DNA of 43,803 nucleotides from Didymodactylos carnosus (Eukaryota; Rotifera; Eurotatoria; Philodinida; Philodinidae): NCBI GenBank assembly GCA_905250885.1, contig CAJNOQ010000667.1:1-43803 (forward strand). Direction: 5' to 3'. Both the position numbers and the translations under genes were made by a program. Below the pieces are notes generated by a model. That model was not told the DNA's origin. It saw nothing but the letters and a program-made list of their open reading frames with translations, and did no database searches. This document shows, in pieces, positions 1 through 9,805 of this stretch. Numbering within the stretch: the stretch's first letter is position 1; every line of letters begins with the position of its first letter.

Positions 1-2031
1 CAGACTGTGGCTCAGACCATGAACTTCTGCTGGCTTCGTTTCGAATCAAGCTGAGAAAAAAATCACGAACCAGTGAAAGCAGCCAAATACGACCTGAGCA
101 ACATCCCAATTTCATACAAAGTCAAAGTAGGCAACCGCTTCAATGAACTCAGTTTGCTTGACAGGGAACCCGAGGATCTATGGACAGAGATCCGCGACAT
201 TATCACCGGAGAAGCTAAGAGACAAATACCAGCCGTCAAAACAAAGAAAAAACCAAAGTGGATCTCTAGAAATACGCTAAAAATTGTACTAGAACGTCGA
301 GAAGCAAAACCCAGAGGCGACAAACAGCTGTTTGCTAAGTTGAACGCCGAGTTCCAACGCGAAGCGCGAAAAGACAGACAAGCACAGATAAATCAACAAT
401 GTATAGAAGTTGAAGAGAATAATCAAAAGGGCAGAACAAGAGACCTGTTTAAAAAGGTAAGAGAATTGAAAACTCTTTTTACATCTAGGAAAGCAATCAT
501 CACGAATCATCGAGGAACACAACTATTCGACGGAGAGCAGATCAAGAACAGATGGAGAGAATACACCGAAGCTCTCTACAAATGCGAAGACCCTGACGCT
601 GCAGCTCAGGCAGCGCACGAAGACAACCATGAAGTGGAACCGGAAATCCTACCAAGCGAAGTGCAATGGGCACTGAACGCCCTGAGCAAATGCAAAGCAC
701 CAGGAGTTGACGAAATTCCCATCGAACTGATACAGGCTCTGGGAAACGATGCAATCAAAGTTCCCACCACACTTTGTCAACAGATATGGAAGACCAAACA
801 ATGGCCCAATGATTGGAAAAGATCGATATTCGTACCCATTCCAAAGAAAACAAATGGCAAAGACTGCTCGAATTATCGCACCGTCGCCCTCATCTCCCAT
901 GCTAGCAAGATAATGCTGAAAGTCATACAAGGAAGACTTCAACCATACATCGAACGGGAGCTCCCAGACGTACAAGCAGGATTTAGAAGAGGCCGAGGAA
1001 CACGAGATCAAATCACAAATCTACGTTGGATCATGGAGAAAGCAAGAGAATTTCAAAATGAAGTATTTCTGTGTTTTATCGATTATGGCAAAGCTTTCGA
1101 CTGCGTGGGCCACACAAGATTATGGAACGTTCTTCAAGAGATGGGAATACCAAAGCACCTGGTTGAGCTGATCAAGAACCTGTACGCCAATCAAGAAGCA
1201 ACAGTGAAGACAGAATACGGTAACACGGACTGGTTCAACATCGGAAAAGAAGTACGGCAAGGATGCATCCTATCTCCATATCTTTTCAATATCTACGCCG
1301 AACATAGAATGAAACAAGCCGGCTTGGAAGGAACAACTGAAGGAATAAAAGTCGGCGGGAGAAACATCAACAACCTGCGGTACGCAGACGATACCACACT
1401 ACTGGCCGAATCGGTTGACGATTTGAAATGTCTCCTGAGAAGTTGAAAACGGAAAGCCTCGTTGCTGGGTTGAAGCTGAACATGAGCAAAACCTTTGTGA
1501 TGACAAATGGACCTATGAAAGAATTCACAGTTGACGGCGACAAGATCGAGGTAGTTGAAGACTTCATTTTTCTTGGATCTCAAATCAACAACGATGGAAA
1601 CTGCAGTCCCGAGGTAAGTCGACGCTTAATGCTAGGAAGACAATCAATCTGGACAAATTGATGGAAAGCAGGGACATCAACCTGAATACCAAGAAAAGAA
1701 TCGTCAAAGCAATGATATTTCCGATAACCACCTATGGCTGCGAAAGCTGGACAATGAAGAAACAAGACCGAAGAAAAGTCGACTCCTTCGAGCTATGGTG
1801 CTGGAGACGAATACTTCGAGTGCCACGGACGGCCAAGAGAACAAACTGGTCGATCCCCGACGAGATCAGATGGCTCACTGGAATCTACCATGCTCAAACT
1901 GAAGGTATCATTCTTCGGGCAGATCATGGTTCGCTGAAAAAGACAATAATGCTGGAAAAGATCGAAGGAAAAAGAAGAAGAGAAAGACAACGAACAAGAT
2001 GGATCGACTCGATCAAAGAAGACACGCAACT
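1..2031 (+). mobile_element. RTE-clade (BovB-like) LINE, 3' part, inactivated
   Basis: This is the 3' portion of a non-LTR retrotransposon; its 5' part lies outside the window. Bases 3-60 encode the end of an AP-endonuclease domain (DCGSDHELLLASF). The main open stretch, about 73-1446, carries reverse transcriptase: FIDYGKAFD (motif A) at 1075-1101, a VRQGCILSP block near 1255, and the catalytic YADD at 1381-1392. The C-terminal part reads YGCESWT and FELWCWRRILRVP (about 1735-1825). This block order matches RTE/BovB-type elements as I know the family. The reading frame changes near 60-75, 1440, 1655 and 1885, and the segments are not joined by introns, so the copy is dead. No poly-A or microsatellite tail is visible; the element abuts a CPSF1-like coding scrap at about 2030. 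Confidence 0.9.
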
Positions 2032-2201
2032 GACTTTGACTTTTGTGATAGTATAATTAACGTTGGTTCTTGTGGAAATAGTATTTGTGGTGACCCATCA
2101 GATTTCAATCAACAAGATAGAAATATATTTCACCAGAATTCATTGTCATCACGTCTGGATTTGGTAACAGCATCAGGTCACGGTAAGAATGGTTCTATTA
2201 A
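2032..2201 (+). pseudogene. CPSF1: CPSF1 (CPSF160) exon fragment
   Basis: One frame reads DFDFCDSIINVG, then a short variable stretch, then LDLVTASGHGKNGSI. This matches, in order and spacing, the segment of the 160-kDa cleavage and polyadenylation specificity factor that in vertebrates reads roughly FEVCDSILNIG to LEIVVCSGYGKNGAL. The similarity stops at about 2199 without a convincing splice donor and a stop follows at 2203. I found no further CPSF1 exon in the next 2 kb. Upstream it is fused directly to the 3' end of the RTE element. It is therefore a scrap of a gene, either split by the insertion or left by decay of an extra copy. Recognition is from memory of the family. Confidence 0.7.
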
Positions 2202-2324
2202 ATGACACTTAAATGTTCTGTAAACGCTCTTGTTTTTCGAATTCATACGCCAAGGACCGGAGTTCTTTCTCACTCTTATTTTTCGCTTTTTGTTTTTCAT
2301 TATTCACTCTTTTTCAACGCTACT

Positions 2325-2467
2325 ACACTGTCCCAAAATGTTAGTGTAAATGTGTAACAATGTCATGCTAAAAGTGTAACAATGTTACGGTAACATTATC
2401 GCACTTTTGGCACTTTATCATGACATTATTACATATTTACACTAACATTTTGTGATTGGGACAGTGT
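2325..2467. repeat. Palindromic MITE-like element, ACACTGTCCCA ends
   Basis: The left arm starts ACACTGTCCCAAAATGTTAG and the right arm ends with its complement, TGGGACAGTGT. Pairing continues inward for about 55-60 bases with few mismatches, leaving a short centre. There is no coding capacity. The left flank ends in TA and the right flank begins TG, so a TA target duplication of Tc1/mariner type is possible but imperfect. Confidence 0.75.
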
Positions 2468-4403
2468 GGTTTCTCTCTGATGTGATACACAAATGTAACA
2501 TAACAATGGGGCGGCAATACCGCAGCGGCCAATGGAAAAAGTGACAAGATCCCCCTTGGTCAATAAATAAAAGTTTTATCACAGATGAAACACTAAGAAA
2601 TTTTGGTATTCTATAAATATCTTACACTATTAATTAATAAAAACTATTCACGAATTTCGATAACTTTAAAAAAAGAAGTTTATCTCGATCATATTTCTCG
2701 CTATCATATGATGAACCAATGAGAAAGACGATAAACTAGCGAGAGCTCTCTCGCCAGAATTTCTTGCTAAGTTATCTTGATCCACTCAAGAAGATGATGT
2801 TAGCACGTTGTGTCTATAAACTTTGCGGTCATTGTTTTATGTATTTCTTTAAAAATTTCGCAAGGTCTTAGTTTGCTCTTATGTTAGTTTTAACATGTAT
2901 TAGTTCTTGTCATTTCAAATGCAGACGAACGAGTAGTACCAATCAGATTTAGATTAATTATTGTTTGATTTTAGATTACCTATTTTTCTTGGCGGAATTG
3001 AAAAGATGATGAGCAACAATTTTGCTCTCGATTTAAATTGTATTGATATTTATATTTATTGTTCAAGTATTCATAAGTACAAACGCGAAGAAATCCACAT
3101 GATTCGGTATGATATGATTTTATAAGATAATTTAGCAGTTGTAAAATATCGTCTTTTTCCGAACTAAAACGGATACTCACACATTTTCAGTTTTTGAGAA
3201 AGTTACTTTGAACGATTTGTACACGTTTGTTTTAATATCTTTCATTCTAGGTAATACAGAGGGCATCAATTACATTAGAAATGTGTCTATACGCAGTTTA
3301 TTAGGTATGCCTAATTTAAAATTTAGTTTGTTCTCTGCTCAAACGCAGCTAACCTTAACTTCAGATTAAGGTGGTTAGTGTTTATTTTCGAGGAAAAAGT
3401 CGCTTAATCTCGTGGTAAGCTTTTTTCTTGTATTTTTGAGAAGCTTACTGGCGGCCCTTATCGCCTTTTTCTGTCTGTTTTCTAGACGACAAACACGATT
3501 AGAGGACATTCATGGGCAGAGGAAGAATATACTAAATGCATATACAGACATCTGCCTTTTTGCCTATCCGACTGGCCAATATTGCAAACAATTCTTAAGC
3601 GAATAGTGATGGCACATCTGTCACAAGTGAACTAAATACCAATATACTCAGATTTTTTTTATCTTATGTCTAATTCGAAGTAACGCTAAAAAAAGATCAT
3701 ATTCTAAGTTTCACTGTTACATAATCCAGCAATAAAAAAATCTGTTTATTTTCGTGTTTGTTACGCTGACTAGTATACGTTTCGTTATCTTTTATTTTAT
3801 CCTTTTCTCCAAATTAAATTTGACCGATAAGGAAATTAAGTGCTAACGAGTAGCGATAGAGTAGAATCGCAAGTGCTTATGTAGACTTAGATTGTTACTT
3901 TGTATATTTTCTCACTTATGTTCGTGTATTTGATCAACAAATAAACTCAACCGCGATAACTCATTCTACGTTTCTTTTGCAATTTTAGCTGACGCATAAA
4001 TCTTAGAGAAGTAAATTTTTTTCAAAATCTTCCGTTTTCTGTTTTTTTTTCCTTGCATTCTACTAGTCACTCAGAATAGAAACTTATTGTCAAAGTATCT
4101 GAAAGAATTCTACTGTGTGTATATTTGTGCTAAGTTACTACTAACTGGAAATGTTGATTTGATTTTTTCTGGGGAGCTTCATTTATTTTATAGTTTGAAA
4201 AGTCTTGACATTTGTAGTTTTACCATATACTAATGCATAACTGTTAAGATATCAAAATAATACTTGGAGTGTGGTGAGAAGTTAGATCTTCGACAGTTTG
4301 TCGGGTTTTCCTGTTTTCCTCACGAATAATTACTATTAATTTACCTTATTTATTTTGAAGAATACAGAAATTGAAAAAGTATTTGTGAAATCGATTATCA
4401 CTG
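2468..4403. other. Region upstream of HNRNPK, no gene seen
   Basis: This is AT-rich sequence with no open reading frame that looks coding. A possible 5' UTR intron lies at 3413-3485: the donor context is gtggtaagc and the acceptor is ttttctag after a pyrimidine run. Another acceptor-like site (ttgaag) occurs near 4362, 40 bases before the HNRNPK start. The promoter cannot be placed by eye. Confidence 0.4.
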
Positions 4404-5997
4404 ATGGAAAATAGAAAACGTGGTAATGAAGATGGCGACCAGCAAGATTTTAGAAAACGCAATCGTGTGGCAAAGAATGATTATCGTTATTTAGTGGCCA
4501 GTAGTGATGCCGGTTCAATAATCGGACGTGGTAAGTAAAAGTAACTTTGTTTTCTTGATAAAAGACATTGTAATGTTTCGTTTTATTAGGTGGACATAAT
4601 ATACAAAACCTTCGAAGTAAACACAAAACAATTATACAAGTTCCTGATTGCGATGGCCCCGAGCGTATTCTGACAATAAGTGGCGATGTAGATGCGGTGT
4701 TAGACACTTTAAAAGACGTTTTACCAACTATGGCTGAAAATCAAAGAGCTCGAAAAGATCAATGTGAATTACGGGCTCTTATTCATCAAAGTCAAGCGGG
4801 TAAGAAGCAGTTATGGATAAATATGACTAAGATTAGGCTACATAGGCTCATTTATCTTATTTTAAGGTGCAATTATTGGAAAGGGAGGGGACAGAGTGAA
4901 AGAATTACGGTAAGCTACTATTTTTGAGAACTTTTTAGTTGCCTCTGACACTGTCTGTTTGAGCGCAGCCTTTTTTCCTTGAATATATGCTTTACATTTT
5001 GTATAATGAATTTTTTTTTCTAGGCAAAAGTATAGTCTTGATACAAAAGTTTTCCCTCAAGTTTGTCCGGGTGACTCAACAGAAAGAGTGATTTCATTAC
5101 GTGGAGCTCAAATCGATATTCTACGTTGTCTGACAGGTGAAATCACATTAAATACAGACGCATATTTGACAATGTTTATTGCTTTATTGTTTCATTTTTA
5201 GAAGTGTATAGTATTTTGGATCAAACTCCTATTAGAGGACCAAGTCGTCTTTATGATCCGTTTACATATGATGGTTATAATGTTGAGGAGTATGGTATGT
5301 GTTTAACAGGCGATGCATTTGTTTTGGCCTTTGATTATACTGTCGTCTCTTTTTAGGTGGCTTTTTTGATCAAGGAGAGATGGGTCCTTGGCGTAAGTCT
5401 CTTTTCTTGTATTACTTTTCATCATTACAGACAAATTTCATTCTGTTATAGGCGCAGCAGGAAATCGCGCTAGACAAGAATATGAAGGTGATAGTCGAGG
5501 TGGAAACTATAATCCTAGTCAATTAAGTGGGAATTATAATGAAGGACAAAATAATTATGGTGGTGGCTATAATCATCATATGGGTGGTGGTGGTGGTGGA
5601 ATAAATTCAAATAGTTATCGTGGTCAAAATCACGAACCTGCTAGTGACTCAATTACAACACAAGTAACACTTCCCAATGATTTATGTAGTGCGATTATTG
5701 GTCCTAGGGGCACGAGAATATCGCAAATACGAAAGCAGTCAGGAGCTGGTAAGTGTTGTATAATGTGTTTTATACTCTAATCGGAACATTTGTTTTCAAT
5801 TAAAGGAATTCGTATCGACGATCCGCTAGAGACGAATGATCGTATTATCACAATAACCGGTACACAACAACAAATAACACATGCCCAGTATCTATTACAA
5901 ATGGCTGTTAAGCAGTCAGGTAGATGGGAGAATATGATATGTTCATGTAGAATCACTCAACCTGATTTATTTTACTTTAGGTCTCTACAATGGCTAA
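4404..5997 (+). CDS. HNRNPK: hnRNP K-like protein with three KH domains
   Basis: Predicted 349-residue RNA/ssDNA-binding protein that in animals acts in the nucleus and cytoplasm in splicing, transcription and translation control. Exons: 4404-4530, 4590-4799, 4867-4909, 5024-5136, 5202-5294, 5357-5392, 5452-5748, 5806-5919, 5981-5997; the total is divisible by three. KH1 has the GxxG loop GRGG (about residue 41), KH2 has GKGG (about 117) and KH3 has GPRG (about 289). Between KH2 and KH3 lies a Gly/Asn/Tyr-rich linker (GGNYNPSQ, then a run of glycines), as in hnRNP K. The C-terminus [13 protein letters not shown] matches the vertebrate end closely. If the last 61-base intron were retained, the protein would instead end in about 25 unrelated residues. 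The human protein is 463 residues; most of the shortfall is in the linker and N-terminus. The start is the first ATG in frame and precedes the Arg/Lys-rich leader. Confidence 0.93.
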
Positions 5998-6452
5998 AAA
6001 AGTTGAGAAAAGAATAGTGAATGGTCAAAATTGAGGATGAACGTTTCACTTTAACTTCTAAACCTTTCTGTAGTAAAATCCCTGTGGATAGGATGTTAAT
6101 TTGTTTTCCTGTCTTGTTCTCATTAGCATAACTCATGTCTTTGTTCGATTTTATTTATGTTTAGCCTTTTCTTGTATCGGTGTCAAATGTGATTGTCTTT
6201 TGTTCAGTAGATTATTATGCGAAAAACAAAGAAACATTCTATATCTCTATGAAAATATATTTTTTGTTCTCTTCTCTGTGTATGATGTTATATGCGAAAC
6301 TTATTTTTTCTTTTTTTGTATATTTGTTACATTCAGATAGAAGGGTTGTCGTTTTTTCTTTTTTATTAAACCAAATGAGCTCTAATTGCTTATCGTTTTA
6401 AGCGTGATCTCCGAAAGGTGTTTGCCGACATTGGTATTGGAATTTATATATG

Positions 6453-6546
6453 ACTTCAACAATTTATTGACCAATATTGATTAGAAACGTCATAGAAGTA
6501 GTAGAGAAAATGAAAAAGAATTAATCAGACGCATGAAAGATGAATC
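6453..6546 (+). pseudogene. Stray copy of a coiled-coil-gene exon
   Basis: From TTCAACAATTTATTGACC to AAAGATGAATCA, this segment matches the first ~93 bases of exon 4 of the coiled-coil gene (10770-10862, read on the minus strand) with roughly a dozen differences. It lies in the opposite orientation, about 4 kb away. Its left edge coincides with the exon's 5' boundary and its right edge falls inside the exon. It contains in-frame stops (for example GATTAG near 6480), so it cannot be coding. No flanking exon copies were found. Confidence 0.75.
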
Positions 6547-6688
6547 AATATGAGATTCATTGAAAAATAGAGGATGGTGTTTATCGTTGTGAATACATAA
6601 TATTTCACTTTTGATTTAGTGTATTTCAGAAAATAACAGTAGAGACAAATGCTGATTCTCTTTTTCATCGGATCTGTTGTCATAAATA

Positions 6689-6782
6689 TGTAGATAAAGG
6701 GTGGTGCAGAAGTCCTATCTTGATCTGAAGAATACATATTGTTCAAATCGAGACAGGACTTCTGGGCTACCCTTTATCTGCA
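6689..6782. repeat. Short inverted repeat, AGATAAAGGGT ends
   Basis: The left arm TGTAGATAAAGGGTGGTGCA continues into GAAGTCCT. The right arm is its near-perfect complement (AGGACTTCTGGGCTACCCTTTATCTGCA). About 28 bases pair around a ~40-base centre. The structure is MITE-like, but no clear target duplication is visible. Confidence 0.65.
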
Positions 6783-6842
6783 AAAACTCGAGGATACCAA
6801 AAATAATTTTCTATCCAGTCAATAGCTAAGAAGTAGATTCAG

Positions 6843-6954
6843 TCCCGATTCATCGACACTTTATACTGTCGGCGGCTCACTTACATCTTTCATCTCTCCG
6901 CCCAAAACGTTATCGACCACTCAGGAAAAAAATTAATATGTCGACGAATCGGGA
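6843..6954. repeat. Short inverted repeat, TCCCGATTC ends
   Basis: TCCCGATTCATCGAC at 6843-6857 pairs with GTCGACGAATCGGGA at 6940-6954 with one mismatch. The centre is about 80 bases and non-coding. The size and layout resemble a small non-autonomous DNA element. Confidence 0.55.
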
Positions 6955-8049
6955 ATACACCAACAAGTATAATTAAATAAATATACGTTTTCGAATTTTC
7001 TGCTTTGGTAATTTAAAATAGCTTGTCTTTTGAATCTACAATAATATAACATTCATCGAAGAATTAGAATTATTTATGTTTATGTTGATTATGGGTTAGA
7101 TTTAATTGATGTCCTAAATAAACTTGGCATCCGAGAGACGATCTTGAACACGTACTACCAGTACAGACGTCTCACTTGGATGGAACAGAGAGAGATAGAC
7201 ACTGTTGTAATAGGAAATGGAATCTGATCGATTGAAACCTTAATACATAACTAGTGAATCAATAAACACATTCTATTGTAATTGTGTTGAAGCATTGTAC
7301 AAAGGATACATGCATGACAACGGTGTTTTCATCGCTTGCGAGAAGAAATGATGTAGTGTATATACCTATTGACAGAGCCAATACATTCTGATGGGTGCCT
7401 GTTCTTTCATCCTACTCATATATTGTAAAGTCGACCCATCTTTAAAAATCTATTTTCAGTCAGGTTAAGGTGGAGATTGAACATGTCGTAAATAGTTTAC
7501 AGTAGTCACTTCGATTCATGCATTTCAAAACTAAAATTGGACTCATGGAATGAATTTCAAAGATTTTTTCTTTCTCTTTGGCGCTACAAAGTTCGGAAGG
7601 GTTTTGTTCTGTAGAGGAAACTTACACACGGTTTAGAGAGTTTCAAGTTAGAATTAACATTTTAACAAAAAAAATTTTAATCAGGCTTCTTTGTTTTCTC
7701 TAATAGTTTTCTCTATAAAATAAAATCCCCCCGAACTTTGTAGCATCACAGGAAAAGTAGAAACTTTTTAAGCGCTGAAAATGAAAACGACCAAATTCGA
7801 TGCGGAGTACAAAAACAACAAGTTTTGAAGTTATAAAATGTTTTATCTGAAGAAACTATCTGTCAAAAAAAAGGTAAAGATACTTTGTCATAAGTTTTCA
7901 ATTACACTGAAATTGATAGGCATGTGCAGAGACATGTGTGATACCTATTTTGGCATATACAATTCTATGTATTTTCATGAATAATTCAAAAACACCTGTT
8001 ACTGTGCACATCTATGTAGATAGACACTACATTTTTCTGTAACTGTTTT

Positions 8050-8665
8050 GTGAAAAACTGATGAACGGCAATACTTGAAAACTTGAAACAGGAACGAAAA
8101 AGTGCTTCACTGAGTTTCCGATTAGTTCTGAAAATGCGAAGCCCTAGCGACTTTTAGTTTTTATTTCACAGCATTTCTACGGAAAGCCCAAAAAGAGGGA
8201 AGGAGTACCCTTAATTAAGATTCTCCTTATGGCAGAAGTTTTCTCCACTATCGAATCTGATCTCGATGAAACTTTTCAGAGATTATTAGTTGATTCAAAC
8301 CATAGCTATCAAAAAATTGTGACTGCTTCGACTAACACGGTTCCGGAGATATGGTTAAAGTTTAGGTTGAACAAGAGAGTTTTTATTGTCTAAATTTCGT
8401 CACCAGATCAAATGCTAAAGAGCTCGGATTGGTAAAAGATACGTGACTAAAAAGCTAATAGAGCTCGATTTTGTTGTAGAGTTTTGGAAGGGTTGAAAAG
8501 TCCGAAGTTCATAACCGACTTTCTTAATATTTCCAAGAAAGTTCTGTCCCTCGAAAACAAAATCTGAATTGAAAAACTGAACTGTATTAGCCTCTATTCA
8601 TATGTGTTTAAGTGACTTTAAAGCCACTTCCGATCTTTCCAGGTTTTAGACTGACAGAAAACTCA
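8050..8665 (+). repeat. Dispersed non-coding repeat, copy 1
   Basis: About 610 bases are very similar to 15678-16293 in the same orientation, for example AACGGCAATACTTGAAAACT, then CTACGGAAAGCCCAAAAAGA, then GCCTCTATTCATATGTGTTT. The two copies differ by scattered single-base changes, suggesting a few per cent divergence. No open reading frame spans it. The copy at 15.7 kb forms part of a larger fold-back structure; this one does not. Confidence 0.85.
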
Positions 8666-9652
8666 TTTTTCTGTAACCTAGAGACAGCATTGCTTTCGTG
8701 ACAAAATATTGCTTTTTTATTGAAATATTCTATGAAAATGTTGAAGAATATATCACATATGTTTCGGCACATGACAGCAGATTTAGCATAGTCGAAAACC
8801 TTTACGGGTATGTTGATTGTTCGAAAATAGGTAATTGTGAATTTTGTGTAAATATGTAAAGCTACCTTTTTACATATAGCTTTAGAAAACTATAAAAATC
8901 TGTTATTATTGAGATTAGAAATATCCCATTAAGAAGAGGAGAGTTATTGTTCTATCTAAGCATGTGTTTTTCTCTAAATTGATTTTTTAGACTGAAGTCA
9001 ACTTTTCTGGATGGGAGGGGATATAAATTCAATTATTTTATTCAAGTACTGAAGAATAATAATTATACAAAAGCATTCATGGCTCTTTTATCCAGAACGT
9101 ACATGTTTGACATCTGTTATAAAAATGTGCTATTTTATCCGAATCACTAATCAGTCAATGAGATAAATTATGTAGCATTTTTTTTAATCATTAGGAATAA
9201 ATTTTTGAATTCAAACGCTAGTAATAACCAAAATGAGAATAAAAATGAACAAAATATAAGTTAGTTAGTTCACTATTTGAGAGTAGACATATTCAGTTCT
9301 CGGGTTAGAATCAAAACGAAAGGAACTGCGGTTCCAGTTCCGAACTTAGAACAAGTTCGCAGTTCTCGGTTCTCAGCTTAGAGCTGGAAAGTAGTTTTTC
9401 AAGCAGTAATAATTCAACGAAATAGAATTCATTTTATAGTAAACGAAAGGATTCTTTTAAATGATGAGAGACAAATATGTCTTTTTATAGCTTTGTCAAT
9501 AGTGTGTTTTCATTTTGTTAAAAGAAAGACAAGTCAAAAAGTCTTAGTTCCGAAAAACAGAAACTGTCTATGAAACCGTGATTCTGGTTCTTAATGAGAG
9601 AGTATACTTCTTCTTGCAATAATTTTTATTTTTAGTTGTTATACAACTAAAT

Positions 9653-9658
9653 TTTATT
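9653..9658 (-). promoter_or_regulatory. Candidate polyadenylation signal AATAAA
   Basis: On the minus strand AATAAA occurs about 148 bases beyond the stop codon of the coiled-coil gene. The spacing suits a short 3' UTR. Such hexamers are common in AT-rich DNA, so the assignment is tentative. Confidence 0.35.
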
Positions 9659-9805
9659 TATACATTTTGAGATATATGATATGATACAAATAAATAGCAC
9701 AGTAACAAAGAATTTTTTCTTGAAAACAAAAAAAGATTAAATAATTTCATTAATGATACAGAAAATCGAATTTCAGTGACTGTCTGTTGATCTTGCAGCA
9801 TGCAT

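Larger units (their letters stand above)
5998..9805. other. Spacer between convergent HNRNPK and the coiled-coil gene
   Basis: No intact gene is seen in these 3.8 kb. Apart from the HNRNPK 3' UTR it holds a scrap of coding exon (6453-6546), two short inverted repeats (6689-6782 and 6843-6954), and one copy of a dispersed repeat (8050-8665). A 35-base stretch at 9224-9258 recurs in the last intron of the neighbouring gene (10050-10087). Around 9295-9375 there is a cluster of degenerate GTTCT/AGAAC words. The rest is AT-rich and unassigned. Confidence 0.5.

Noticed and set aside
3412..3606. 64-codon plus-strand frame with a hydrophobic start
   Set aside because: It has no ATG start and overlaps a likely 5' UTR intron of HNRNPK.
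6101..6401. Overlapping 73-79 codon frames after HNRNPK
   Set aside because: These are low-complexity Phe/Leu/Tyr frames in T-rich 3' UTR sequence.
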